DNA of 64,000 nucleotides, taken from contig NZ_JBHFEI010000017.1 of NCBI RefSeq assembly GCF_041928815.1, positions 1 through 64,000 of the forward strand. The letters run 5' to 3'. The stretch is from JBHFEI01 sp041928815. Its GTDB lineage: Bacteria > Pseudomonadota > Alphaproteobacteria > Rhizobiales > Rhizobiaceae. Of the stretch, positions 1 to 8,564 are shown one piece after another; the first letter of the stretch is position 1; each line of letters starts with the position of its first letter. The position numbers and the translations under genes were made by a program. Under the pieces are notes generated by a model, which made no database searches, had not been told where the DNA came from, and saw only the letters and a program-made list of their open reading frames with translations.

Positions 1-77
1 CCTGACCAGAAAACCATACTTAGAGGTGGCTCAATGCTCGGTGGAAAAACCGGCTCAGTTCCGCGTGCAAACCAACA
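1..77. mobile_element. Probable end of an IS21-family insertion sequence
   Basis: Two imperfect direct repeats, GGCTCAAT at 28-35 and GGCTCAGT at 52-59, lie 24 bp apart. The second copy is followed by a run ending in CCAACA at 77. Tandem terminal repeats and a terminal CA are typical of IS21-family ends. The transposase genes would lie outside the window to the left, so the call rests on repeat architecture alone. The stretch to 148 is AT-rich compared with the rest of the window and holds no gene I can support. Confidence 0.35.
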
Positions 78-148
78 GGTATGCAGAGACAAACCTTAAA
101 GTCACTGACAATTACATCCGTAAGGATTTTATTCTTAATGGAGATAAA

Positions 149-223
149 TGGTGCTGCTAGAGAGATTTGAACTCTCGGCCTCTCCCTTACCAAGGGAGTG
201 CTCTACCCCTGAGCTATAGCAGC
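149..223 (-). tRNA. tRNA-Thr (anticodon GGT)
   Basis: Read on the minus strand, a full cloverleaf is visible. The 7-bp acceptor stem is GCTGCTA/TAGCAGC, with a D-arm containing AGCTCAGGGGTAGAGC. The anticodon stem CTCCC/GGGAG encloses loop TTGGTAA, giving anticodon GGT. The T-arm contains GTTCAAATC. The discriminator is A and the 3' CCA is encoded (149-151). The 3' end faces the AT-rich, IS-like left edge, the usual orientation when a tRNA serves as an integration site. Confidence 0.95.
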
Positions 224-438
224 ATCCGGCGAAACGGGCAAAGCCCGTCCGGCGAGGGGGCTATTGCCACAGGTGACGGCCGAGCGCAAGCGGCTTTCGC
301 CATGTTTCTCGTCCCGTGCCGGCATTTGTCGCGTCGGCTGTTCCAGGAGGCGGGGAAGATGGGGTATGGGGTATCGGATCCCGCGCGGTCCCGCCTAGTC
401 GGCGCGCGCATTGCGGGGTCATGAACGGAGCAGGCGGC

Positions 439-645
439 ATGATTGAGGACGACGAGCAGTCGGGGAAAGCGGCGGAAACGATCCCGTCCGGCCGGTTGGA
501 GCGGGACACGCGCCGGGAGCGGCTGGCGCGCACGCTGCGCGACAATCTCGCCCGGCGCAAAAAGCAGTCGCGGGCGCGCCGCGCCGGCGCTGCCGACGAG
601 GCATCCGGCCTGCCCGCCGCAAAAAAGGACCAATCCGGCGATTGA
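439..645 (+). CDS. Small basic conserved rhizobial protein upstream of murA
   Basis: This predicts a 68-residue, highly charged protein with an Arg/Lys-rich centre (about residues 16-45) and no membrane segment or signal peptide. Short proteins with a RRERLA...LRxNLARRK core commonly precede murA in rhizobia, which is the main reason to call it a gene. The ATG at 439 has a GGAG 10 bp upstream. An in-frame ATG at 421 would add six residues but has a poorer site. Function is unknown; the basic helical look could suit nucleic-acid binding, which is a guess. Confidence 0.6.
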   Translation: MIEDDEQSGKAAETIPSGRLERDTRRERLARTLRDNLARRKKQSRARRAGAADEASGLPAAKKDQSGD

Positions 646-793
646 TCGCTTCCGGGATCGGTGGTGGAAAAAAGACAGCCGTCTGCGGATGCGGGGGTGC
701 GCTCCGGCCGTGGCTCTTCTCATTTTCACCGCGATCCTCTAGACAGGCCCGATTTCCGGCATCGAGAAAGGCGGGCGCCGCCCGTAGGACCCC

Positions 794-2086
794 ATGGATC
801 GTATCAGAATTATCGGCGGCAATCCGCTCAACGGGGTGATCCCGATCTCCGGCGCCAAGAATGCCGCCCTGCCGCTGATGATCGCGTCGCTTCTCACCGA
901 CGACACGCTGACGCTCGAAAACGTGCCGCATCTCGCCGATGTCGAGCAGCTGATCCGCATCCTCGGCAATCACGGCGTCGACATCTCCGTCAACGGCCGG
1001 CGCGAGCGTCAGGGCGAGGGCTATTCCCGCACGGTCCATTTCACCTGCCGCACCATCGTCGACACGACCGCGCCCTACGAGCTGGTCTCGAAGATGCGGG
1101 CGAGCTTCTGGGTGATCGGGCCGCTGCTCGCCCGCGAGGGCCGCGCGCGCGTTTCGCTGCCGGGCGGCTGCGCCATCGGCACGCGGCCCGTCGACCTCTT
1201 CATCGAGGGGCTGACGGCGCTCGGCGCCGAGATCGAGATCGACGGCGGTTATATCGAGGCCAGAGCCCCGAAGGGCGGCCTCGTCGGCGCCCGCTATGTC
1301 TTTCCCAAGGTCTCGGTCGGCGCCACCCATGTGCTGATGATGGCCGCGACGCTCGCCAACGGCACGACGGTGATCGGCAATGCCGCGCGCGAGCCGGAAG
1401 TGGTCGATCTCGCCCGCTGCCTCAACGCGATGGGCGCGAAGATCACCGGCGCGGGTACCGGGACGATCACCATCGAGGGCGTGTCGTCGCTGTCCGGCGC
1501 CCGCCACCGCGTGCTGCCGGACCGGATCGAGACCGGCACCTATGCCATGGCGGTGGCGATGACGGGCGGCGACGTGACGCTGTCGGGCACGGACGCGGCG
1601 CTCCTGGAAACGGCGCTGGAGGCGATCCGGCGCGCCGGCGCCGAGATCACCCCGGTCGAGGACGGCATCCGCGTCACCCGCAATGGCGGCGGCATCCGCC
1701 CCGTCGACGTGGTGACCGATCCGTTCCCCGGCTTCCCGACCGACCTGCAGGCGCAGTTCATGGGGCTGATGACGCGCTCGACCGGCGTGTCGCACATCAC
1801 GGAAACGATCTTCGAGAATCGCTTCATGCATGTGCAGGAGCTTGCCCGTCTCGGCGCCCGCATCTCGCTCTCGGGCCAGACGGCGAAGATCGAGGGCGTC
1901 GAGCGGCTGAAGGGCGCGCCCGTCATGGCGACGGACCTGCGCGCCTCCGTGTCGCTGGTCATCGCGGGTCTTGCCGCCGAGGGCGAGACGATGGTGTCGC
2001 GCGTCTATCACCTCGATCGCGGCTTCGAGCGGCTCGAGGAAAAGCTCACCCGCTGCGGCGCCGTCGTCGAGCGCGTCTCGGACTGA
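794..2086 (+). CDS. murA: UDP-N-acetylglucosamine 1-carboxyvinyltransferase (MurA)
   Basis: MurA catalyses the first committed step of peptidoglycan synthesis, moving enolpyruvate from PEP to UDP-GlcNAc in the cytoplasm. The 430-residue length is normal for the family. Lys22 sits in the N-terminal SGAKNAALP motif. Cys126, in PGGCAIGTRPVD, is the PEP-reactive, fosfomycin-sensitive cysteine; many chlamydial and mycobacterial enzymes carry Asp there, so fosfomycin sensitivity of the enzyme is expected. The two-fold inside-out barrel repeat covers the whole length. It starts the conserved murA-DUF2948-hisD block. Confidence 0.97.
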   Translation: MDRIRIIGGNPLNGVIPISGAKNAALPLMIASLLTDDTLTLENVPHLADVEQLIRILGNHGVDISVNGRRERQGEGYSRTVHFTCRTIVDTTAPYELVSKMRASFWVIGPLLAREGRARVSLPGGCAIGTRPVDLFIEGLTALGAEIEIDGGYIEARAPKGGLVGARYVFPKVSVGATHVLMMAATLANGTTVIGNAAREPEVVDLARCLNAMGAKITGAGTGTITIEGVSSLSGARHRVLPDRIETGTYAMAVAMTGGDVTLSGTDAALLETALEAIRRAGAEITPVEDGIRVTRNGGGIRPVDVVTDPFPGFPTDLQAQFMGLMTRSTGVSHITETIFENRFMHVQELARLGARISLSGQTAKIEGVERLKGAPVMATDLRASVSLVIAGLAAEGETMVSRVYHLDRGFERLEEKLTRCGAVVERVSD

Positions 2087-2191
2087 ACCCTGCCTATTGT
2101 CGTTTCGGGCGCGCGCCACCATCTGCTGCCCGAAGGCATGGATGCGAAGGCCGGCCCGGCAAGGGCGGCCCGAGGGCGAAGGAGACCGGTG

Positions 2192-2629
2192 ATGGATGCG
2201 TTGAAACTGCTGGCGCTGGACGAGGAAGACCTCGCCATCGTCTCCGCCCATGTTCAGGACGCGGTCGGCAAGGTGTCGGGCCTTGCCTATGACTGGCGCG
2301 GCGGGCAGTTCTCGCTCGCGCTCAACCGTTTCGTCTGGGAGAAGGCCGAGGACGGCAAGGGCTTCGAGCGCCGCCGGGCGCTGCTCAATTTCAAGCGCGT
2401 CCAGGCCGTGCGCTCGGTCGGCTTCGACCGCAAGGCGGGCGAGGCCGTGCTGGATCTGCTGGCGATCGAATTCGAACGCAAGGGCGAGGGGCCGGACGGC
2501 ACCGTGACCCTGGTGCTTGCCGGCGCCGGCGCGATCGCGCTCGATGTCGAATGCATCGAAGTGCTGCTTGCGGATACGGGCGGAGCATGGGAAACCAGTT
2601 TCAGGCCCCGGCATCTTGCCGGCGAATGA
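2192..2629 (+). CDS. DUF2948 family protein
   Basis: This 145-residue cytoplasmic protein matches the alphaproteobacterial DUF2948 family by its start (MDALKLLALDEEDLAI) and by the later WRGGQFSLALNRFVWE segment. The start at 2192 was chosen because GGAGA lies 6 bp upstream; the longer open frame from 2138 lacks a site. It has no recognised catalytic motif, signal peptide or membrane segment. Its fixed position between murA and hisD is seen in many rhizobia, but its role is unknown. Confidence 0.85.
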   Translation: MDALKLLALDEEDLAIVSAHVQDAVGKVSGLAYDWRGGQFSLALNRFVWEKAEDGKGFERRRALLNFKRVQAVRSVGFDRKAGEAVLDLLAIEFERKGEGPDGTVTLVLAGAGAIALDVECIEVLLADTGGAWETSFRPRHLAGE

Positions 2630-2692
2630 CAGGACGGGCGGACGTGGCCTCAAGCGCTGCGAACCGCCGATGGGAATGAAGGACTGGCAGAC

Positions 2693-3997
2693 GTGGCGCT
2701 CCGGCTGAATACCGCTTCCGACGATTTCGAAACCCGTTTCACAGCCTTCCTGACGACCAAGCGCGAGGTCTCCGACGACGTCGAGACGACCGTGCGTGCC
2801 ATCATCGACGATGTGCGCCGGCGCGGCGATGCGGCGCTTGCGGACCATTCGGCGCGCTTCGACGGTGTCGATTTCGCCGCGACGCCGATGCGGGTCGGCG
2901 CAGACGAGATCGATGCGGCGGTCGCAGCGGTCGCGCCGGAGGTTCTCGGCGCCCTGAAGCTCGCGGCCGACCGGATCGAGACGCATCACCGGCGCCAACT
3001 GCCGAAGGACGACATCTATACCGACGCGCTCGGGGTTACGCTCGGCGGGCGCTGGACGGCGATCGACGCGGTCGGGCTCTACGTGCCGGGCGGCACGGCG
3101 AGCTATCCGAGTTCCGTGCTGATGAACGCGATCCCGGCGAAGGTCGCCGGCGTCGAGCGCGTCGTCATGGTGGTGCCGGCGAGCGGCGGCACGATCAATC
3201 CGGCGGTTCTGGCAGCCGCGCGCCTTGCCGGGGTGAGCGAGATCTACCGCATCGGCGGCGCCCAGGCGATCGCCGCGCTCGCCCACGGCACGGCGACGAT
3301 CGCGCCGGTCGCCAAGATCATGGGGCCGGGCAATGCCTATGTCGCCGCCGCCAAGCGCCAGGTCTTCGGCACGGTCGGCATCGACATGATCGCGGGTCCT
3401 TCCGAGGTGCTGGTGATCGCCGACGCCGACAACGATCCCGAGTGGATCGCCGCCGATCTTCTCGCCCAGGCCGAGCATGATCGCGGCGCGCAGTCGATCC
3501 TGATCACCGACGATGCCGGCCTTGCCGATCGCGTCGAGGCGTCCGTCGAGCGGCAACTGGCGCTTCTGCCGCGCCGCGAGACGGCGGCGGCGAGCTGGGC
3601 GGATTTCGGCGCCATCATCCTCGTGCCGGAGCTTGCCGCCGCCGTGCCGCTCGCCAACCGCATCGCGCCCGAACATCTCGAGCTCGCGACCACCGATCCG
3701 GAAAAGATGATCCCGGCGCTACGCAATGCCGGTGCCATCTTCGCCGGCCGCTTCACGCCCGAGGTCATCGGCGACTATGTCGGCGGCTCGAACCACGTGC
3801 TGCCGACGGCGCGCTCGGCCCGTTTCTCCTCCGGCCTCGGCGTGCTCGACTACATGAAGCGCACCTCGATCCTGGCGCTCGGCCCCGGCGCGCTCAACGA
3901 ACTCGGGCCGGCGGCGGTCGCGCTCGCCCGCTCCGAAGGGCTCGAGGCCCATGCCCGCTCCGTCGCGATCCGCTTCGAGACGGGGAGCGCCGGATGA
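2693..3997 (+). CDS. hisD: Histidinol dehydrogenase (HisD)
   Basis: HisD catalyses the last two steps of histidine synthesis, oxidising L-histidinol to L-histidine with two NAD+. The 434-residue protein keeps the zinc ligands Gln259, His262, Asp361 and His420 and the catalytic Glu327-His328 pair in APEHLEL. Translation should begin at a GTG, with AAGGA about 9 bp upstream; no suitable ATG gives the full N-terminus. Its stop overlaps the next start by four bases (ATGA), so the pair is probably translationally coupled. The rest of the his pathway is not in the window. Confidence 0.96.
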   Translation: MALRLNTASDDFETRFTAFLTTKREVSDDVETTVRAIIDDVRRRGDAALADHSARFDGVDFAATPMRVGADEIDAAVAAVAPEVLGALKLAADRIETHHRRQLPKDDIYTDALGVTLGGRWTAIDAVGLYVPGGTASYPSSVLMNAIPAKVAGVERVVMVVPASGGTINPAVLAAARLAGVSEIYRIGGAQAIAALAHGTATIAPVAKIMGPGNAYVAAAKRQVFGTVGIDMIAGPSEVLVIADADNDPEWIAADLLAQAEHDRGAQSILITDDAGLADRVEASVERQLALLPRRETAAASWADFGAIILVPELAAAVPLANRIAPEHLELATTDPEKMIPALRNAGAIFAGRFTPEVIGDYVGGSNHVLPTARSARFSSGLGVLDYMKRTSILALGPGALNELGPAAVALARSEGLEAHARSVAIRFETGSAG

Positions 3998-4467
3998 CAG
4001 CCTCGCGCCACCGGCTCTGCGACGTCGTGCTCGACGACAGCATCGGGCGCTCGACGCCGGATGTCGAGCATGAGCGCGCGGTGGCGATCTTCGACCTGAT
4101 CGAGGAAAACAGCTTCAGGCCGAGCAGCCATGACGGCGGGCCCTATCGCCTCACCCTGTCGCTGATCGACAGCAAGCTCGTGCTCGAGATCACCTCGGAG
4201 GCCGGCGAGCCCGTCGCCACCCACATCCTGTCGCTGACCCCCTTTCGCCGCATCGTGAAGGACTACTTCATGATCTGCGAGAGCTACTACCAGGCGATCC
4301 GCTCGGCGACCCCGAGCCAGATCGAGGCGATCGACATGGGCCGGCGCGGCATTCACAACGAGGGTTCGCAGACGCTGATGGACCGGCTGTCCGGCAAGGT
4401 CGAGATGGATTTCGACACGGCGCGGCGGCTGTTCACCCTCGTCTGCGTGCTCTACTGGCGCGGCTGA
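3994..4467 (+). CDS. UPF0262 family protein
   Basis: This 157-residue protein belongs to the uncharacterised alphaproteobacterial UPF0262 family, recognised by the region around DDSIGRSTPDVEHERAVAIF and the later GRRGIHNEGSQ segment. No signal peptide or membrane helix is visible. It is coupled to hisD by a 4-bp overlap and is followed within 5 bp by the phosphatase-like gene. This arrangement is widespread in Rhizobiaceae, but no function is established. Confidence 0.88.
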   Translation: MTASRHRLCDVVLDDSIGRSTPDVEHERAVAIFDLIEENSFRPSSHDGGPYRLTLSLIDSKLVLEITSEAGEPVATHILSLTPFRRIVKDYFMICESYYQAIRSATPSQIEAIDMGRRGIHNEGSQTLMDRLSGKVEMDFDTARRLFTLVCVLYWRG

Positions 4468-4472
4468 GCGAG

Positions 4473-4949
4473 ATGGCCGCAGCGGGCGCCGAGGACCGGA
4501 CGGACGAGAAGCCGCTCCGCTCGGTCCTGTTCATGTGCGGCATGAATTCGATCCGTTCGCCGATGGCGGAAGCGCTGGCGAAGGCCATGCTGCCGGCGGG
4601 CGTCTACATCGCCTCCGCCGGGGTGCGGCGCGGCGAGCGCGATCCCTTCGTCGATGCCGTGCTCGGCGAGATCGGCCTCGATGTCGGCCGCCACCAGCCC
4701 CATTCGCTGGAGGAGCTCGAGGACGACTATTTCGATCTGATCATCACGCTGGCGCCCGAGGCCCACCACGCGGCGCTGGAGCTGACCCGCTCGATGGCGG
4801 TCGACGTCGTCTACTGGCCGACGCCCGATCCGACGGCGACGACCGGATCGCGCGAGCAGCGGCTCGGCGCCTATCGCGACGTGCGCGACCATCTCGAAGG
4901 GCTGATCCTCGGCAGGCTTGCGAAGGACCGGCGGGCGGCGCCCGGCTGA
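4473..4949 (+). CDS. Low-molecular-weight phosphatase family protein
   Basis: This 158-residue protein carries the LMW protein-tyrosine phosphatase / arsenate reductase P-loop C-X5-R-S: Cys22 to Arg28 in CGMNSIRS near the N-terminus. A candidate general-acid Asp is in the PDPTAT segment near residues 113-118. The fold supports a cytosolic cysteine-dependent phosphatase, but the substrate (phosphotyrosine or arsenate) cannot be decided. It closes the hisD-UPF0262 run with only 5 bp of spacing. No arsenic genes are nearby, which weakly favours a phosphatase role. Confidence 0.85.
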   Translation: MAAAGAEDRTDEKPLRSVLFMCGMNSIRSPMAEALAKAMLPAGVYIASAGVRRGERDPFVDAVLGEIGLDVGRHQPHSLEELEDDYFDLIITLAPEAHHAALELTRSMAVDVVYWPTPDPTATTGSREQRLGAYRDVRDHLEGLILGRLAKDRRAAPG

Positions 4950-5283
4950 GGCCCGTCCTGCAAGCGCGGGCAAATGGTTCCCGCGTGAACGCGAAGGCCT
5001 GACGCGGGCGAACCGATCTCAAAAATCGCGGCATGCCTCTGAGCGTTTCCAGCCGAAGCGCGAGGCTCCCGCGTCGGATATTGCGGTCAAAACAGAATAG
5101 CGACGCGTGTCCCGAGTTTCCTTTTCACCGGAGATACGCCAGAGAGGCGAAAGGCCGCACAATTCCACGGGAACGCGCGCCAAGCCTGTTCACAAAGGCC
5201 GGGCGATTGTGTAGTTTCCGCGCAATTTTCGAGGGCGCCCGTTCCCGGCGCGCCCGCAACCGACATAGAAAGACACAGTCTCA
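4950..5283. other. Intergenic region upstream of infA, no gene seen
   Basis: These 334 bp hold no reading frame with coding character. An AT-richer patch near 5205-5235, about 50-80 bp before infA, is a likely promoter area. I could not align a convincing -35/-10 pair there. Confidence 0.5.
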
Positions 5284-5502
5284 ATGGCGAAAGAAGAAGT
5301 CCTCGAGTTTCCCGGCGTGGTCACCGAATTGTTGCCCAATGCGACCTTCAGGGTCAAGCTCGAGAATGACCATGAGATCATCGCCCACACGGCCGGACGC
5401 ATGCGCAAGAACCGCATCCGCGTTCTGGCGGGCGACAAGGTCCTGGTCGAGATGACACCCTATGACCTGACGAAGGGCCGGATCACCTATCGCTTCAAGT
5501 AG
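5284..5502 (+). CDS. infA: Translation initiation factor IF-1
   Basis: The 72-residue product is exactly the usual IF-1 size and is recognisable end to end: MAKEEVLEFPGVVTELLPN at the start and ITYRFK at the end. The single OB-fold binds the 30S A-site during initiation and modulates IF-2 and IF-3. It lies 27 bp ahead of maf, the common rhizobial order, so the two may share a transcript. Confidence 0.98.
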   Translation: MAKEEVLEFPGVVTELLPNATFRVKLENDHEIIAHTAGRMRKNRIRVLAGDKVLVEMTPYDLTKGRITYRFK

Positions 5503-5529
5503 GATCCGGATCGACGGGGGCTGACACCG

Positions 5530-6147
5530 ATGGCGGCACAGACGCTGATTCTGGCTTCCGGCTCGCCGCGGCGGGTGGAACTCCTGGCGCAGGTCGGCAT
5601 CACGCCCGGCCGGCTGATGCCGATGGATCTCGACGAGACGCCGAAGCGCGCCGAACATCCGCGCTCGCTCGCCTGGCGGCTGTCGGCCGCCAAGGCACAG
5701 GCCGCCCGCCACGACATCGGCGACGACCCGGCTTTTGCCGGCAGCTATATCCTCGCCGCCGACACGGTCGTTTCCGTCGGGCGGCGGATCCTGCCCAAGC
5801 CCGAAACCGCCTCGGAAGCCTCCGATGCGCTGCACCTTCTTTCGGGCCGCAACCACCATGTCCATACCGGCATCGCGCTGGTGACCCCGCAGGGGCGTCT
5901 CAGGCAAAAGATCGTCGAGACGAAGGTGCGCTTCAAGCGACTGTCAGAGATCGAGATCAGCCGCTACCTCGCCTCCGGCGAATGGCGCGGCAAGGCAGGC
6001 GCCTACGCCATCCAGGGGATTGCCGGCAGCTTCGTCGTCAAGCTCGTCGGCTCCTACACCAATGTCGTCGGCCTGCCGCTCAGCGACGCGACGGCGCTGC
6101 TTCAGGGAGAAGGGTTCGACGTCGGTGCCGGCTGGCAGGACCTTTAG
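5530..6147 (+). CDS. maf: Maf family nucleotide pyrophosphatase
   Basis: This 205-residue protein has the Maf signature SGSPRR (residues 10-15) and the catalytic Asp78 in AADTVV. Maf proteins hydrolyse dTTP/UTP or modified nucleoside triphosphates to monophosphates and are tied to septum control and house-cleaning. Which subtype this is (dTTP/UTP or m7GTP) is not decided. Rhizobia usually carry the zinc protein gene yacG directly after maf. The 219 bp before the next gene contain no YacG-like CxxC...CxxxC frame. Confidence 0.92.
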   Translation: MAAQTLILASGSPRRVELLAQVGITPGRLMPMDLDETPKRAEHPRSLAWRLSAAKAQAARHDIGDDPAFAGSYILAADTVVSVGRRILPKPETASEASDALHLLSGRNHHVHTGIALVTPQGRLRQKIVETKVRFKRLSEIEISRYLASGEWRGKAGAYAIQGIAGSFVVKLVGSYTNVVGLPLSDATALLQGEGFDVGAGWQDL

Positions 6148-6366
6148 CGGCCCGCGGCACCCTGCGTCTGTGTCGGAGGTCCGACGTCCCGGGGCTCTGC
6201 GTCCCCGGTCGCGGCCTCGGGCAGGACGGCGCGTCCGGCTTTTTCCCGAAGGACATCGTCCAGCCGGCGAATGGTCGCTGACGGACCGCGCGCGGACCGC
6301 GCCGTTTGAAATCCGCGGCGGATCCTTTAAGACGGGGGCCATGCAACATCACGCCCGGAGCATGCG

Positions 6367-7218
6367 ATGAGCGAAGATCAGGCCTACACGCCCCCGACCG
6401 TCTGGACATGGGACAAGGAAAGCGGCGGACGTTTCGCCAGCATCAACCGGCCGATCGCCGGTGCGACCCATGACCGGGAGCTTCCGGTCGGTCGGCACCC
6501 TTTGCAGCTTTATTCGCTCGGCACACCGAATGGCCAGAAGGTGACGATCCTGCTCGAGGAACTCCTGGAGCGCGGCCATCAGGGCGCGGAATACGACGCC
6601 TGGCTGGTCGATATCGGCAAGGGCGAGCAATTCGGCTCCGGTTTCGTCGAGGTCAATCCGAATTCGAAGATCCCGGCGCTGGTGGATCGCAGCGGCGCCG
6701 CGCCGGTGCGCGTCTTCGAATCCGGGGCGATCCTGGTCTACCTTGCGGAGAAGTTCGGTGCCTTCCTGCCCGAGGACGCGTCCGCGCGGGCGGAAACGCT
6801 GTCCTGGCTGTTCTGGCAGATGGGATCGGCCCCGTTCCTCGGCGGCGGCTTCGGCCATTTCTACGCCTATGCGCCGGAAAAATTCGAGTATCCGATCAAC
6901 CGCTACGCGATGGAGGTCAAGCGCCAGCTCGATGTCCTCGACCGCCGCCTCGCGGAAAACGAGTTCATCGCCGGCGACACGTATACGATCGCCGACATGG
7001 CGATCTGGCCCTGGTATGGCGGGCTGGTGAAGGGCTGGCTCTACGGCGCCGGCGAATTCCTCTCGGTCGAAACCTATCGGCATGTCAACCGCTGGGCCGA
7101 CCAGCTCTTCGCCCGCCCGGCGGTGGCGCGGGGGCGCAAGGTCAACCGCCTCTCCGGCGACCCTTCCGAGCAGCTTCGCGAGCGCCACGACGCCTCCGAC
7201 TTCGATACGAAGACGTAA
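6367..7218 (+). CDS. yghU: YghU-type glutathione S-transferase (disulfide-bond oxidoreductase)
   Basis: The 283-residue protein is alignable by eye with E. coli YghU over nearly its whole length. Shared blocks include PVGRHPLQLYSLGTPNGQKV, FVEVNPNSKIPAL, FLGGGFGHFY, the IADMAIWPW helix and the C-terminal RHDASDF. YghU binds two glutathiones and shows disulfide reductase and peroxidase activity. The thioredoxin-like domain spans about residues 45-130 and the all-helical domain about 140-270. It appears to be a single-gene unit, converging with the Hsp70-like gene. Confidence 0.95.
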   Translation: MSEDQAYTPPTVWTWDKESGGRFASINRPIAGATHDRELPVGRHPLQLYSLGTPNGQKVTILLEELLERGHQGAEYDAWLVDIGKGEQFGSGFVEVNPNSKIPALVDRSGAAPVRVFESGAILVYLAEKFGAFLPEDASARAETLSWLFWQMGSAPFLGGGFGHFYAYAPEKFEYPINRYAMEVKRQLDVLDRRLAENEFIAGDTYTIADMAIWPWYGGLVKGWLYGAGEFLSVETYRHVNRWADQLFARPAVARGRKVNRLSGDPSEQLRERHDASDFDTKT

Positions 7219-7283
7219 GGACAAGGTCGATCCGGCCTGAGGCCGAAAGCACGCCCCGGCGGCATGCGCTCCGGCCGCCGCCG

Positions 7284-8564
7284 TCAGGCGGTCCAGGGCG
7301 CGATGTCGTCCTGGTGGCCGATCAGGGCAAGGCCGTGGGCGATGGACAGGAGCTCGCCGCCGCTCTCGATCCTTGAGGCGTCGAAGCGGTTCTCGAAGAT
7401 GCGTCGCACGGCGGGAACGAAGGATGTTCCACCGGTGAGGAACACCTTGTCGATGCCGGCGGGCGTGATCGCCGTTTTTGCCATGACCTCGTCGAGTGCG
7501 GCCTCGATGCGCATAAGGTCCGGAGCGATCCATGTTTCGAAGTCGCGACGCTTCACGGTCTTGCGGCTTGCCGCGCCGAGCGGCGGAAAGTGGAACTCGG
7601 CTTCGTCCGCGCTCGACAGCGCCATCTTGACCGCAGAGACGGCCTGATAGAGGGGAAAACCCTCGTCATGCTCGACGAGGTCGACGAAGAGCGCCAGCTT
7701 TTCCGGCGCATCGGCGACCCGCACCAGCTTCTTCAGCTCCTGGAATTCCTTCGAGGTCCTGAAGATCGACAACTGGTTCCAGCGGCCGAAATTCGCATAA
7801 TAGCCGCTCGGGATCTCCAGCTTCTTGTCGAAGCTGCGGAAGGTTCCGCCCTTGCCGATGTCCGGCGAGACGAGATTGTCGATGATGCGGAAATCGAAAT
7901 GGTCTCCCGCGACACCGACGCCGGAATGGCCGAGCGGACGGGCGACGGACCGGCCCGCGCTGCGTTCGAAGCGGATCAGCGAGTAGTCGGTCGTGCCGCC
8001 GCCGAAATCGGCGACGAGGACGGTCGCGTCCCGATCGAGCGTTTGCGAGAAGAAGAAGGCGGCCGCGACCGGCTCGTAGACGAAATGGATCTCCTCGAAA
8101 CCGGCGCGGGCAAGCGCGGTGCGGTAGCGCGCAAGCGCGAGCGCCTCATCGGGGGTGGCGCCGGCAAAGGCGACGGGGCGGCCCACCACGAGCCGTCCGG
8201 GGTTTTCGGGCCAGGCCGGGCCGGCATAGGCTTTCAGCCTTTCGAGAAAGGCCTCCATCAGATCCTCGAAGCTCGTCCGCCGGGCGAAGATCTGCGTCGC
8301 CTGGAAGAGGGGGCTTGCGGCAAATGTCTTGATCGACTGGAGGAAGCGGCAATCGCCGGGATTGTCGAGAAATTGACGGATCGCCGCCTGGCCCGCCTCG
8401 ACGGTGACGCCGAGATCGCGTCTCTTGAGGAAGGAGAGCGTCGTCCGCATCGTATCGCTTCGTCCGGCGATGCTGTCGAACATCATCGAACGGGTCTCGT
8501 CACCGACCCTTTCTGCGATGACGGAGTTGGTGGTGCCGAAATCGAGGCCAAGCGCACGCGCCAT
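7284..8564 (-). CDS. Short Hsp70-family (YegD-like) ATPase
   Basis: The 426-residue protein has the actin/Hsp70 nucleotide-binding fold: phosphate-1 motif DFGTTNS (8-14), phosphate-2 motif ADFGGGTTDYS (186-196) and an adenosine-type GGTSFVP segment near the C-terminus. It ends about where DnaK's substrate-binding domain would begin, matching the YegD class. The start at 8564 was chosen because MARALGLDFGTTNS is the natural N-terminus; the upstream open frame is an antisense artefact. YegD function is unknown, and no co-chaperone gene lies nearby. Confidence 0.88.
   Translation of the reverse strand: MARALGLDFGTTNSVIAERVGDETRSMMFDSIAGRSDTMRTTLSFLKRRDLGVTVEAGQAAIRQFLDNPGDCRFLQSIKTFAASPLFQATQIFARRTSFEDLMEAFLERLKAYAGPAWPENPGRLVVGRPVAFAGATPDEALALARYRTALARAGFEEIHFVYEPVAAAFFFSQTLDRDATVLVADFGGGTTDYSLIRFERSAGRSVARPLGHSGVGVAGDHFDFRIIDNLVSPDIGKGGTFRSFDKKLEIPSGYYANFGRWNQLSIFRTSKEFQELKKLVRVADAPEKLALFVDLVEHDEGFPLYQAVSAVKMALSSADEAEFHFPPLGAASRKTVKRRDFETWIAPDLMRIEAALDEVMAKTAITPAGIDKVFLTGGTSFVPAVRRIFENRFDASRIESGGELLSIAHGLALIGHQDDIAPWTA

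Noticed and set aside
419..3676. 1085-codon open frame on the minus strand across murA and hisD
   Set aside because: It is antisense to well-supported genes and has the Arg/Asp/His-rich composition of a shadow frame in GC-rich DNA.
6148..6366. Possible yacG after maf
   Set aside because: No frame shows the CxxC...CxxxC zinc pattern of YacG, although the gene is commonly found here in rhizobia.
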